From: a virus
DNA length: 22,635 nucleotides
Direction: 5' to 3' (one strand)
IMG/VR virus record: IMGVR_UViG_3300018421_005763
Coordinates: 1-22,635 of that record
The notes beneath the pieces are model-generated. The model did no database searches. It was not told where the DNA came from and saw only the letters and a list, made by a program, of their open reading frames with translations. Each line of letters opens with the position of its first letter. Position 1 is the first letter of the stretch. The translations under genes and the position numbers were made by a program. Below are positions 4,629 through 10,649 of this stretch, in pieces.

Positions 4629-4668
4629 CAGAAAATCCCCACCCTCGTCAGAGAGCGGGGATTTTCTG
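4629..4668 (-). terminator. Intrinsic terminator of the gene at 4679-4912
   Basis: Perfect 12-bp stem CAGAAAATCCCC / GGGGATTTTCTG, followed on the minus strand by TTTTTC. It is 11 nt after the stop at 4679. Confidence 0.8.
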
Positions 4669-4678
4669 CCATGGAAAA

Positions 4679-4912
4679 TCAAGCGATGAAGAGAAAACCG
4701 GGTCCGTTGCCCTCCTCGTCCTGCGAGACCTCAACCTTGACCGTGTTACCAGTCTTGTGATGAGTCAGCGTGAACGTGGGCCAGAGGTAGGTGTCCAATG
4801 GGTCTTCAGTGTCCTCCACGAGATCAAAACTCGTGATGGTCCAGCCAACCAGTTGGCCGTAGTAGTCGTTATAAAACTTGGTCTCTTGCTTCTTCAGTTC
4901 TGCCAGTTCCAT
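4679..4912 (-). CDS. 77-aa conserved-type phage protein, unknown function
   Basis: ATG 4912 with GAAGGAGA 6 nt upstream gives MELAELKKQETKFYNDYYGQ, then LVGWTITSFDLVEDTEDPLD, LWPTFTLTHHKTGNTVKVEV and a GPGFLFIA end. An N-terminal helix followed by a beta-rich domain. The layout resembles hypothetical proteins of actinophages. The start codon sits in the cassette AAGGAGAAAGACATGG, shared with three other genes. A single-gene unit bounded by an inverted-repeat promoter and a terminator. Confidence 0.78.
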   Translation of the reverse strand: MELAELKKQETKFYNDYYGQLVGWTITSFDLVEDTEDPLDTYLWPTFTLTHHKTGNTVKVEVSQDEEGNGPGFLFIA

Positions 4913-4941
4913 GTCTTTCTCCTTCTGTCTGTGTGGTAGAG

Positions 4942-4983
4942 AGTGTATCACCCCGCGAGGCCCACCACAACCTCGCGGGGTGA
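4942..4983 (-). promoter_or_regulatory. Inverted-repeat promoter, perfect 13-bp arms
   Basis: Minus strand: TCACCCCGCGAGG, TTGTGG (4970-4965), 17 nt ending CCTCGCGGGGTGA, TACACT (4947-4942). The clearest example of the architecture. Confidence 0.88.
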
Positions 4984-4990
4984 TTGTTGC

Positions 4991-5287
4991 TCAATCCTCG
5001 TAAGCAAAGGAGAGCATGACCTCACAGTAATAAAATTGTTCGATCCTGTTGATGAGGTCAATTGCGGCCCGAGACTGTCGACGGAACTCCTCAGCCATGC
5101 GCTCGGCTGCGATAGCACCGCTCTCTCCGTCGGCCCACATAGGCAGGGAGTTACCCTTGCGCAGTTCGACAGCCATGTTGTCGAAAAGGTAGGATGACTC
5201 CTCACGAGAGTCAGAAATATGATTGAGCGCGTCGATGATCTCGGACATCTCCGAACCGCTCAGATGAACCTTTGTCGCTGTTTCCAT
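4991..5287 (-). CDS. 98-aa helical protein, unknown function
   Basis: ATG 5287 with AAGGAG 6 nt upstream. Starts METATKVHLSGSEMSEIIDA and continues as long amphipathic helices (SGAIAAERMAEEFRRQSRAA, DLINRIEQFYY). No membrane span or metal motif. Transcribed alone from the promoter at 5311-5339 and followed by the promoter at 4942-4983. No family recognised. Confidence 0.75.
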   Translation of the reverse strand: METATKVHLSGSEMSEIIDALNHISDSREESSYLFDNMAVELRKGNSLPMWADGESGAIAAERMAEEFRRQSRAAIDLINRIEQFYYCEVMLSFAYED

Positions 5288-5310
5288 GTTTTCTCCTTAG
5301 TGTTGGTGTC

Positions 5311-5339
5311 AGTATACAGGAAGCTGTCCTGTACGCCAA
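5311..5339 (-). promoter_or_regulatory. Promoter of the 98-aa gene
   Basis: Minus strand GAGG-TTGGCG (5339-5334), 17 nt, TATACT (5316-5311). Here the inverted repeat (TACAGGA / TCCTGTA) lies wholly inside the spacer. Confidence 0.8.
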
Positions 5340-5349
5340 CCTCACCGAA

Positions 5350-5636
5350 CAGAAATCCTTGTCGTGAGGCTCCGCATGGAGTCCGTCGACTCACTTCACC
5401 AATCCAGCATTCCGGACTGCTGGTGACTCAACCGACGGCAGAGCATTTCGCAAGAGGAGGGCGGGATCGAATAGCCAGAGCCCATGTCGCACGGTCTATG
5501 TCAGTCCTAGGCCTGACACCGTGGAGTGATGAGAGTAACTATGAGAGCCTTATCGTTGGAGTGATGTTACCCGAGGGTCTGTTGTCCAAGTGAAGCCGAA
5601 GCCCCACGACAAGGATTTCTATTCAGTTGTCAATGT
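5350..5636 (-). ncRNA. Candidate large structured ncRNA (about 280 nt)
   Basis: A gene-free 330-nt gap transcribed from the promoter at 5647-5675. Its ends pair: AGAAATCCTTGTCGTG (5350-5365) is the exact complement of CACGACAAGGATTTCT (5606-5621), and one mismatch further in another 4 bp pair (GGCT/AGCC), giving a closing helix of about 20 bp. Inside are CCGTCG/CGACGG enclosing a CCAGCA/TGCTGG hairpin (5391-5437 region), and CACGG-TGTCAG/CTGACA-CCGTG near 5490-5525. No ATG follows the promoter. I see no hallmarks of tmRNA, RNase P, SRP or 6S RNA. The family is unknown to me. Confidence 0.68.
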
Positions 5637-5646
5637 TCTGTGGTAG

Positions 5647-5675
5647 AGTGTACCGGCTCGGAAGCCGATCACCAA
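5647..5675 (-). promoter_or_regulatory. Promoter of the large structured RNA
   Basis: Minus strand GAGG-TTGGTG (5675-5670), 17 nt, TACACT (5652-5647). The spacer contains CGGCTTCCGAGCCG, a 5-bp inverted repeat. The TGA of the 16-codon ORF overlaps the -35. Confidence 0.78.
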
Positions 5676-5719
5676 CCTCTGTTCTGAGATTGTTGGGCCG
5701 CTCGGCCCGCCTCTCTCAT
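5669..5719 (-). CDS. Possible leaderless 16-codon peptide
   Basis: ATG 5719 lies exactly 7 nt after the -10 TATATT, as in the leaderless genes. It reads MREAGRAAQQSQNRGW and stops inside the next promoter. It has no recognisable feature beyond being basic and Gln-rich. The RNA also contains a GGGCC/GGCCC hairpin, so the transcript might act as RNA or as a feeder into the structured RNA downstream. Confidence 0.35.
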   Translation of the reverse strand: MREAGRAAQQSQNRGW

Positions 5720-5726
5720 GAACACC

Positions 5727-5755
5727 AATATATCGGGTCCAACCCGAAACAACAA
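5727..5755 (-). promoter_or_regulatory. Minus promoter of the micro-ORF (divergent pair)
   Basis: Minus strand TTGTTG (5755-5750), 17 nt, TATATT (5732-5727). The spacer holds TCGGG-ttgga-CCCGA. Confidence 0.75.
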
Positions 5756-5779
5756 CCTCGGAGAAAGATTTTTCTGAGG

Positions 5780-5808
5780 TTGTGTTTGTTGGTCGTTACC
5801 TGTATACT
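5780..5808 (+). promoter_or_regulatory. Plus promoter of the 59-aa gene (divergent pair)
   Basis: GAGG-TTGTGT (5780-5785), 17 nt, TATACT (5803-5808). The centre of the pair reads CTCGGAGAAAGATTTTTCTGAG, a near-palindrome. Confidence 0.8.
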
Positions 5809-5837
5809 GATGCCATCAACAACAACAAGGAGATGAA

Positions 5838-6017
5838 ATGAACTACGCAGTGATCTACGCATCTGCTGGGTGTATCCCTGACTCAGAGTACCCTGAGTTT
5901 GTGGGAACGCTCCTAGAGTGCGAGGATTTCATCCAAGAGTACGCTAGCGAGTACGAGCGTCCTGAGGTGGAGCACGATCTCTACTCTCTGGACATCGTAG
6001 AAATCGAAAGCGAGTGA
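5838..6017 (+). CDS. 59-aa acidic protein, unknown function
   Basis: AAGGAGAT lies just upstream of ATG 5838, and the leader is about 25 nt. Starts MNYAVIYASAGCIPDSEYPE, then FVGTLLECEDFIQEYASEYE, with an acidic end. The AVIYxSAGCxPDSEYPEFVGT opening looks like a conserved small phage family, but I know no function. A textbook terminator follows directly. Confidence 0.75.
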   Translation: MNYAVIYASAGCIPDSEYPEFVGTLLECEDFIQEYASEYERPEVEHDLYSLDIVEIESE

Positions 6018-6043
6018 GAGGGGGCCCTTCGGGGCCCTCTTTT
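6018..6043 (+). terminator. Intrinsic terminator of the 59-aa gene
   Basis: GAGGGGGCCC-TTCG-GGGCCCTC followed by TTTT, starting at the base after the stop codon. Confidence 0.85.
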
Positions 6044-6110
6044 GCGTGCCCTTCGGGGCTTGTTGACCCACGGTAGCACCACAGGGGCCTAGAGCTCAAC
6101 ACTATCGACT

Positions 6111-6134
6111 CTAAAGCACCCTATGGTGTACCTA
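6111..6134 (+). repeat. 25-bp element, copy 3
   Basis: CTAAAGCACCC then TATGGTGTACCTA, between the converging genes ending at 6017 and 6140. Confidence 0.78.
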
Positions 6135-6139
6135 AGGAA

Positions 6140-6490
6140 TCAGTCGTGCCATCCTTGGTTGTATGCGATTCCAAGAACGTCTCTGGGAACCATAGCGATA
6201 GGCTCTTCGTCCTCGCCTCTGAAGATGGCGCAGGTCTGAACACCGAACTCATCGGCACCAAAGACCATCTTGACACGACCATAGTCGTCCTCCCAGTTCA
6301 GGATAGGGCCTGACTCGCACTCCCAATGGATGCCAGTCTCGGGGTTGTGGTCTGCCTCAGAGCCAAGCAGGTATGGCATGTCGCAGATATCGCAAAGACC
6401 ATAAGAGTCTTTAGGCAGAAGGTAGCACTCACTACCATCCATAGTGGTCTGAGTTCCTTCGTGAACGATATAACAGTCTGTAATATCCAT
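6140..6490 (-). CDS. 116-aa protein with CxxC, unknown function
   Basis: ATG 6490 in the cassette AGGAGAAAGACATGG. Starts MDITDCYIVHEGTQTTMDGS. CDICDMPY (residues 33-40) and a later H-x4-H-x2-C (HNPETGIHWEC) could form one zinc site; the second half is beta-rich (GRVKMVFGADEF, CAIFRGEDEEP). No family recognised. Single-gene unit with an inverted-repeat promoter upstream and the 25-bp element after the stop. Confidence 0.75.
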   Translation of the reverse strand: MDITDCYIVHEGTQTTMDGSECYLLPKDSYGLCDICDMPYLLGSEADHNPETGIHWECESGPILNWEDDYGRVKMVFGADEFGVQTCAIFRGEDEEPIAMVPRDVLGIAYNQGWHD

Positions 6491-6520
6491 GTCTTTCTCC
6501 TCTCGTTGTTGTTGGTAGAA

Positions 6521-6558
6521 AGTGTACTAGGGAGGCCGCTGAATAGCAACCTCCCTAG
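6521..6558 (-). promoter_or_regulatory. Inverted-repeat promoter of the 116-aa gene
   Basis: Minus strand: CTAGGGAGG, TTGCTA (6549-6544), 17 nt ending CCTCCCTAG, TACACT (6526-6521). Perfect 9-bp arms. Confidence 0.85.
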
Positions 6559-6587
6559 CGTGATTTGTTGGTAATGGATAGCGCGGG

Positions 6588-6908
6588 TTACAGGCCCGCG
6601 AGGAAGTCCCGCCCTTGCTGCATGAGCTCTTCAAGGTCGTCAGCAATTGCTTGCTTGATCTCCTCTTCGCTGGCATCAGCCAAGACTACGGGATTATAGA
6701 TTGCGGTCTTGAAAGACTCGGAGGTGGCGTCGACTGCGTAGTGGAAGGCTGTTTGCCAACCATACTGGGTCCACAAGTCAACTCGTCCGTACGACCCACG
6801 GTGATCGTAACCGTGATCGATACTAACTGTTGCCTTGATTGGGCCATCAACCTGCCACCCACTCCAAGAGTCCTTGTAGGGCAATCTATTGATTGTAGTT
6901 TTTACCAA
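6588..6908 (-). CDS. 106-aa protein, paralogous to the C-terminal half of 7644-8228
   Basis: The start is TTG 6908, chosen because GGGAGGTG stands about 6 nt upstream and no ATG fits. After MVKTTINRLPYKDSWSGWQV comes YGRVDLWTQYGWQTAFHYAV, then a C-terminal helical DASEEEIKQAIADDLEELMQ. YGxxxxWTxxGW plus a terminal acidic helix also occurs near the end of the 194-aa gene at 7644-8228, so the two share a domain. Unknown function. The leader is long (about 45 nt). Confidence 0.72.
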   Translation of the reverse strand: MVKTTINRLPYKDSWSGWQVDGPIKATVSIDHGYDHRGSYGRVDLWTQYGWQTAFHYAVDATSESFKTAIYNPVVLADASEEEIKQAIADDLEELMQQGRDFLAGL

Positions 6909-6960
6909 GTGTTCACCTCCCTTCTATTGTTTCCATTTTCCATTTCCAGTTGTTGGGGTC

Positions 6961-6989
6961 AGTGTACCAGCAATTTGCCGGTACACCAA
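6961..6989 (-). promoter_or_regulatory. Promoter of the TTG-start gene
   Basis: Minus strand TTGGTG (6989-6984), 17 nt, TACACT (6966-6961). GTACCgGCAAATTGCtGGTAC is a 21-nt inverted repeat spanning the spacer. Confidence 0.78.
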
Positions 6990-7005
6990 CCCCTAGATGG
7001 ATTAT

Positions 7006-7563
7006 TTACCAGTCTTCGTCTTCGTCTTCGTCTTCGTCCTCGTCCTCGTACTCGTCCTCGTACTCGTCTTCCTCCTCCTCGTAGTCAAGGAAGTGGATGG
7101 TCAGCCCCTCTACGGGGTACGAGCCATCACCAAGACCAGATGTGGTAACGAACATTCCGGTATCACCGATGTTACCGTACCCTTGCGAGGAAAGCGAGAC
7201 CTGACAGGCGGAGCCGTACTCCCCCTCACCATGGTCATCGAACTCGCCACGAAGAACGTAGCATGGGTCGACAAAAATGAGCTCGTCGGAAACGATAGTC
7301 ACATAATCATGGTCACTATCAGTTCTATACTTGCTTACGCCGACAGAGGCAATGCGGTCGCCCCAAATACTCCTGTTCCATTGCTCAGGGTCAACCGAGT
7401 AGTTTCCGGGCTCAAGATTGTGCCGAACTACTACTCCGTTGCGGTGTAATTCCTTTTTGTCGCAGTCTGAATATTTGGCAAGGATGTCCACGTCAGCAAT
7501 CATAATTTGACCGCTGTCGACATCGGCCATCCCCGATACGTCTTCACTAGCTATAGTTACCAT
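7006..7563 (-). CDS. 185-aa protein with a poly-Asp/Glu tail
   Basis: ATG 7563 with GGGAG upstream. A beta-rich body (VTIVSDELIFVDPCYVLRGE near residues 88-107, then DTGMFVTTSGLGDGSYPVEG) is followed from about residue 160 by a tail of only E, D and Y ending in W. The VDPCYV...GDGxYPV pattern recalls DUF4241-type small-domain proteins, a weak match. The tail is coded by a GAC/GAG microsatellite, so its length may vary between relatives. Acidic tails often mimic DNA or act as charge clamps; that is inference. Confidence 0.75.
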   Translation of the reverse strand: MVTIASEDVSGMADVDSGQIMIADVDILAKYSDCDKKELHRNGVVVRHNLEPGNYSVDPEQWNRSIWGDRIASVGVSKYRTDSDHDYVTIVSDELIFVDPCYVLRGEFDDHGEGEYGSACQVSLSSQGYGNIGDTGMFVTTSGLGDGSYPVEGLTIHFLDYEEEEDEYEDEYEDEDEDEDEDEDW

Positions 7564-7595
7564 AATTTATCTCCCTTTCGTTGTTGTTGGTATTG

Positions 7596-7637
7596 AGTTT
7601 ATCCCTCGGGTCAGACTAATCCAACCCGAGGGATAAA
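7596..7637 (-). promoter_or_regulatory. Inverted-repeat promoter with 14-bp arms
   Basis: Minus strand: TTTATCCCTCGGGT, TTGGAT (7624-7619; the arm's last T is shared with the -35), 17 nt, TAAACT (7601-7596). The right arm ACCCGAGGGATAAA extends into the -10 box. Confidence 0.82.
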
Positions 7638-7643
7638 TCTTTA

Positions 7644-8228
7644 TCACACTTTTCGTGTGTGTAGAATGTGGTTGTGGGCGTATTCGACTAGGGCGATCAA
7701 GTCCTCCTCCATAATCGCCTCCCATTCGCCATCCTTACTCACGTATGACTTGGACGAAATGGAGAGTCGGTTGATTGGGAACCGCTGAATGTCGGCCCAC
7801 CCGTTCGCTGTCCACACCTGAGCGATACCGTATGACTGGGAGTCATAAGCATCACGGCTGACGACTGACCGAACCGGAACCGCTCGGGTATAATCGGTCC
7901 GTCGCCCCTCAAGTGACTGCTGGCCCTTGTAAATGAGCTGATTATCCAAGTTATACGTTTCTTGGATGGCGGTCTCCTCATGGATGGGGCAAGTGTCGCC
8001 CTGATGATCGTTGGGGTCATCTGACGTACAGACGATCTCATCTTCCTCGTAGGTGTCAAAGCCTTCTAGGGCTTCCATGAACTCTTGATCGTTGTCTTTG
8101 AGCATCTGGAGGCGACGCTCCAAAGCCCCGATGATCTTGTCTTTCTCGTTGGCGAGGGCGTCCATCCAGTCCTCGTACTCTGAGGCTGGGACGGCGAACG
8201 CCACGGTGAAAGCGTGGTTGTAGGTCAT
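7644..8228 (-). CDS. 194-aa two-part protein, unknown function
   Basis: ATG 8228 lies 1 nt after the upstream stop in the cassette AGGAGAACAACTGACATG. Starts MTYNHAFTVAFAVPASEYED. The N-terminal half is a charged coiled-coil-like helix (EKDKIIGALERRLQMLKDND), followed by a Cys/His stretch (CTSDDPNDHQGDTCPIH). The C-terminal half has SYGIAQVWTANGWADIQRFP and an acidic helix, matching the 106-aa protein at 6588. Last gene of the three-gene operon from 8893. Confidence 0.75.
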   Translation of the reverse strand: MTYNHAFTVAFAVPASEYEDWMDALANEKDKIIGALERRLQMLKDNDQEFMEALEGFDTYEEDEIVCTSDDPNDHQGDTCPIHEETAIQETYNLDNQLIYKGQQSLEGRRTDYTRAVPVRSVVSRDAYDSQSYGIAQVWTANGWADIQRFPINRLSISSKSYVSKDGEWEAIMEEDLIALVEYAHNHILHTRKV

Positions 8229-8229
8229 G

Positions 8230-8553
8230 TCAGTTGTTCTCCTGTTCTAGTTGGTCGTGGATGGCTGTGTTGATGACTTCCCAGCCTTGCTCGGTCATCC
8301 AGTCGGGGAGCCACTTGCTCCAATCCCGACTGCCGATGATGGTGTCAACGGCTTCGTCCAGTTCGTCGTCGCTCAACGGCTCTTTGTCGTCCGCCTGTCG
8401 ACGTTCGTTGATGGTGACGGCTACGTCGTCACGGGTGAAGAACGTGCCTGCCCAATGGAACTCTCGGGCGAGGGCGTGGTACAAGTTCATCGCCATGTCC
8501 TCGTTGAGAATGTGGCTGGTACCGTTGGCTTCGACTGTGATGTAGTCACTCAT
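8230..8553 (-). CDS. 107-aa acidic protein, unknown function
   Basis: ATG 8553 in AGGAGGACAACCGACATG, gives MSDYITVEANGTSHILNEDM. Helical (AMNLYHALAREFHWAGTFFT, DDELDEAVDTIIGSRDWSKW) with the C-terminal end GWEVINTAIHDQLEQENN. The longer open frame upstream reads through the previous gene and is rejected. Middle gene of the operon. No family recognised. Confidence 0.73.
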   Translation of the reverse strand: MSDYITVEANGTSHILNEDMAMNLYHALAREFHWAGTFFTRDDVAVTINERRQADDKEPLSDDELDEAVDTIIGSRDWSKWLPDWMTEQGWEVINTAIHDQLEQENN

Positions 8554-8566
8554 GTCGGTTGTCCTC

Positions 8567-8893
8567 CTAGTTTGTGTAGAGTGTTTCGTTGACAAGAGCC
8601 AGTATACCGGAACGCTCGCTTGCTTCCAACTCGTCTATCTCAAAGTAGCCAGCATTTTCTACGTGGTACAGAACCTCTCGCTCAAAGGCGGTAACGCAGT
8701 CTGAGCAGATAATCCTTTCCCCGTGGCCCGTGGCCCGACGCTCGTAGTAGTCCCAATGACCAATGCTGTTACTGATAATCTCAGGGAAAGTATCCTTACA
8801 CCTAACGCAAGTGATATCCTCCCCCTCCTCTGCTGCCAGACCGCAGTCAGGGCAGTAAGAGTCATACTCATGGTCGCAATACTTAGCACGCAT
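8567..8893 (-). CDS. 108-aa protein with three CxxC zinc knuckles
   Basis: ATG 8893 with GAAGGAG upstream. Starts MRAKYCDHEYDSYCPDCGLA. CPDC (14-17), CVRC (about 29-32) and CSDC (about 63-66), with two early Cys/His, give two likely zinc sites, rubredoxin/ribbon style; then comes an acidic helical C-terminus. First gene of the operon 8893-7644. Such proteins often bind nucleic acid, but nothing here proves it. Confidence 0.75.
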   Translation of the reverse strand: MRAKYCDHEYDSYCPDCGLAAEEGEDITCVRCKDTFPEIISNSIGHWDYYERRATGHGERIICSDCVTAFEREVLYHVENAGYFEIDELEASERSGILALVNETLYTN

Positions 8894-8925
8894 GTTCTTC
8901 TCCTTCGTGGTTGTTGATATGGTGA

Positions 8926-8954
8926 AGTGTATCAGCAGTTTCTGCTAATCACAA
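8926..8954 (-). promoter_or_regulatory. Promoter of the 8893-7644 operon
   Basis: Minus strand TTGTGA (8954-8949), 17 nt, TACACT (8931-8926). The inverted repeat TTAGCAG-aaa-CTGCTGA lies inside the spacer. The -35 starts 2 nt after the stop of the gene at 8957. Confidence 0.8.
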
Positions 8955-8956
8955 CA

Positions 8957-9166
8957 TCACCACACAGAAAATGACTCAACGTAATCAGCGAGTTCTTGGA
9001 ACGTGTTGGCGAATGTGCCGACAAGTTCCCCGACCCCATCGTCGTAAACGTCGATGATCAGACCCTCGTGGGTGACCGTGATGGTTAGTTGTTGACCGTC
9101 GATGTCGATGAACCCACGGTGATGGTCGTCGTGTTCGGATGGGTCAACAATGATGTAGTCATTCAT
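8957..9166 (-). CDS. 69-aa acidic protein, unknown function
   Basis: ATG 9166 (GAAGGAAACTGACATG cassette) gives MNDYIIVDPSEHDDHHRGFI, then alternating strands (QQLTITVTHEGLIIDVYDDG) and a final helix FQELADYVESFSVW. One short stop-start gap (1 nt) to the gene before. Last gene of the operon from 10075. No family recognised. Confidence 0.73.
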   Translation of the reverse strand: MNDYIIVDPSEHDDHHRGFIDIDGQQLTITVTHEGLIIDVYDDGVGELVGTFANTFQELADYVESFSVW

Positions 9167-9167
9167 G

Positions 9168-9485
9168 TCAGTTTCCTTCCTCAAACCACGCAGGACTCAT
9201 CCACGACAAGCCCTCCAAGGCACGCTTAGGGTTGAGGTCTACGACCGCATTGAGATCGGCAACGATCAACTCCAAAGCCCGCAGAAGAATGTTGTCGGGT
9301 GTATCGACCGGCATTGCCGTACAGTACGAGCCGTCGTCAATAGGCTCCCACTCGTCACCGTTCTTGCGATAGGTATCGAACCTGAGGAGTGGGGTGTCGT
9401 CGGGGTTGCTCGGGTTGTAGTCCCCGTCCCACCCTTCACCAATGTCCACCCACTCGGCCATAAACTGTCCGCTTGTCACGTTCAT
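9168..9485 (-). CDS. 105-aa conserved phage-type protein, unknown function
   Basis: ATG 9485 in GGAGGACAACTGACATG. Starts MNVTSGQFMAEWVDIGEGWD, followed by GDYNPSNPDDTPLLRFDTYR, GDEWEPIDDGSYCTAMPVDT and a helix LLRALELIVADLNAVV. The WVDIGEGxxGDYxPxxPxDxxLLRFD...YCTxMP layout is one I associate with a widespread hypothetical family of phages and actinobacteria; no activity is known to me. Third gene of the operon 10075-8957. Confidence 0.78.
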   Translation of the reverse strand: MNVTSGQFMAEWVDIGEGWDGDYNPSNPDDTPLLRFDTYRKNGDEWEPIDDGSYCTAMPVDTPDNILLRALELIVADLNAVVDLNPKRALEGLSWMSPAWFEEGN

Positions 9486-9486
9486 G

Positions 9487-9648
9487 TCAGTTGTCCTCCT
9501 GCCATTCTCCCTCCAAGGGAAGCCGTACGGTGTTCTTCTCGTCGCCTGTGAATCGGGTAGCCGATTCTTTGTCGGCATAGCCAAAGTCGTTTGACCAGTA
9601 GAGGGTTTCGGTAAAAAACCCGTCCTTGGATTTGATGAGCCATGTCAT
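9487..9648 (-). CDS. 53-aa protein, unknown function
   Basis: ATG 9648 (second of two overlapping CATs) in GGAGGACAACTGACATG. Starts MTWLIKSKDGFFTETLYWSN and ends PLEGEWQEDN. Beta-rich and compact. Its last codons E-D-N-stop are written by the start cassette of the next gene. Second gene of the operon. No family recognised. Confidence 0.72.
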   Translation of the reverse strand: MTWLIKSKDGFFTETLYWSNDFGYADKESATRFTGDEKNTVRLPLEGEWQEDN

Positions 9649-9649
9649 G

Positions 9650-10075
9650 TCAGTTGTCCTCCGTAATAATGTCAGTAATACGCTTGCCCCAATAGACAGC
9701 GATCTCATGGCCCTCATCATCCATAAGCTCCGCGTCGATATACTCAGTTACCTCGGCGGTGTCGATGACAACTACGTCGTCGTCAAGGCCAAAGTAGGTG
9801 TCAGTACCAAGATGGTAAAGAAGTTTGGCTGTGTTCTTCTTGATAAACCGGACCACCACGCTTCCGTCGGTGTCCGCCTCATCGGCGCACTTGCCGCAGA
9901 CGGGAGCGACCTCAATAGTGTTAGGCAACACGGGCGAGTCATCTCCCGATACGTCGATTCTTACACCGACAGTCTCTTTCGTGATGATGCCGTTGATGTG
10001 GCAGATGGAACACAAGCCACCGGTCCTCCACCTAGCCCACTCGTAGTCGCCTGAAAACTCAAATGTGTTTCTCAT
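9650..10075 (-). CDS. 141-aa zinc-site protein, unknown function
   Basis: ATG 10075 with AAGGAGGACAACTGACATG. Starts MRNTFEFSGDYEWARWRTGG. CSIC (about 22-25) and CGKC (about 60-63) bracket a beta-rich insert, so one treble-clef or ribbon-type zinc site is likely; HNH-like His residues are not evident apart from one after CSIC. The second half is acidic and beta-rich. First gene of the four-gene operon 10075-8957. It ends in E-D-N-stop. Confidence 0.75.
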   Translation of the reverse strand: MRNTFEFSGDYEWARWRTGGLCSICHINGIITKETVGVRIDVSGDDSPVLPNTIEVAPVCGKCADEADTDGSVVVRFIKKNTAKLLYHLGTDTYFGLDDDVVVIDTAEVTEYIDAELMDDEGHEIAVYWGKRITDIITEDN

Positions 10076-10108
10076 GTCAGTTGTCCTCCTTGTTGTTGTT
10101 GTGTTGTC

Positions 10109-10146
10109 AGTATACTGGCGGGGTCAGTCGAAACCAACCCCGCCAG
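10109..10146 (-). promoter_or_regulatory. Inverted-repeat promoter of the 10075-8957 operon
   Basis: Minus strand: CTGGCGGGGT, TTGGTT (10137-10132; the arm's last T is shared with the -35), 17 nt ending ACCCCGCCAG, TATACT (10114-10109). Ten-bp arms. Confidence 0.85.
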
Positions 10147-10156
10147 CAACATTCAT

Positions 10157-10219
10157 CTACTTTTTCATGAACAGCAGGATTGCCATTGTAAACAGTAGGT
10201 AGAAGAATAGGAAATCCAT
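10157..10219 (-). CDS. Tiny membrane peptide (20 aa)
   Basis: ATG 10219 starts 1 nt after the TAA of the 132-aa gene. The whole product is MDFLFFYLLFTMAILLFMKK: a single hydrophobic helix with a Lys-Lys end, as expected for a membrane micropeptide. It needs coupling to the upstream gene because no clear Shine-Dalgarno is present. Compare the peptides at 2267-2344 and 19508-19591. Confidence 0.6.
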   Translation of the reverse strand: MDFLFFYLLFTMAILLFMKK

Positions 10220-10220
10220 C

Positions 10221-10619
10221 TTAGTAGATAATCATTTCCGGCTCGGCAGGAACGTACTCATCCCACCACGCAGTCTTTGAGAAGTAGGTGATGGTCGGGT
10301 GACCATCACGCTGACCACGGAATTCAATAGGCTGAAACGACTCGTTCCAGTCAATAAGGACAGGCTCCCAGTTGGAGTCTGGAAGTTCCGTTCCGATCAT
10401 GATACCAAACCCAATCTCACGGCTACTGCCAAGCTCAGTCAGGGTATCGAAGATGATTCGTGTGGCGTAAGCGTAGTCGGTGATTCGACCAGCCATATCA
10501 CAGCGAGTAATGGCTTCCTTTACCGTGTGTGGCAACAGGTCACCATGCCAATGCGTGTAGAACCAGATTGGCTCCTCCGATGACGGGTGGGTGATTCGGA
10601 TGCTTGCTCTTTCTCCCAT
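10221..10619 (-). CDS. 132-aa conserved-type protein, unknown function
   Basis: ATG 10619 in AAGGAGAAAGACATGG. Starts MGERASIRITHPSSEEPIWF. WFYTHWHGDLLPHTVKEAIT, TDYAYATRIIFDTLTE and EIGFGIMIG follow the order of a hypothetical family (YTHWGG...LP...AL.R...D..Y..RIIF) found in phages and bacteria, as I remember it. No catalytic motif is visible. Operon with the 20-aa membrane peptide. Confidence 0.78.
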   Translation of the reverse strand: MGERASIRITHPSSEEPIWFYTHWHGDLLPHTVKEAITRCDMAGRITDYAYATRIIFDTLTELGSSREIGFGIMIGTELPDSNWEPVLIDWNESFQPIEFRGQRDGHPTITYFSKTAWWDEYVPAEPEMIIY

Positions 10620-10649
10620 GTCTTTCTCCTTTCGTTTGGGGTGATGTGA

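Noticed and set aside
5219-5593. 124-aa plus-strand frame across the structured RNA region
   Set aside because: Starts inside the opposing gene and has no promoter; the region's signals (promoter, paired ends) are on the minus strand as RNA.
5350-5640. tmRNA, RNase P or group I intron
   Set aside because: No tRNA-like ends with CCA, no GAGGAAAGUCC-type core and no disrupted gene around it.
6615-7148. 177-aa plus-strand frame
   Set aside because: Runs antisense through two minus genes and the GAC/GAG microsatellite; the Leu/Arg repeats are an artefact of that repeat.
8234-8592. Two overlapping plus-strand frames of about 100 aa
   Set aside because: Antisense to 8230-8553, which has a proper Shine-Dalgarno and operon context.
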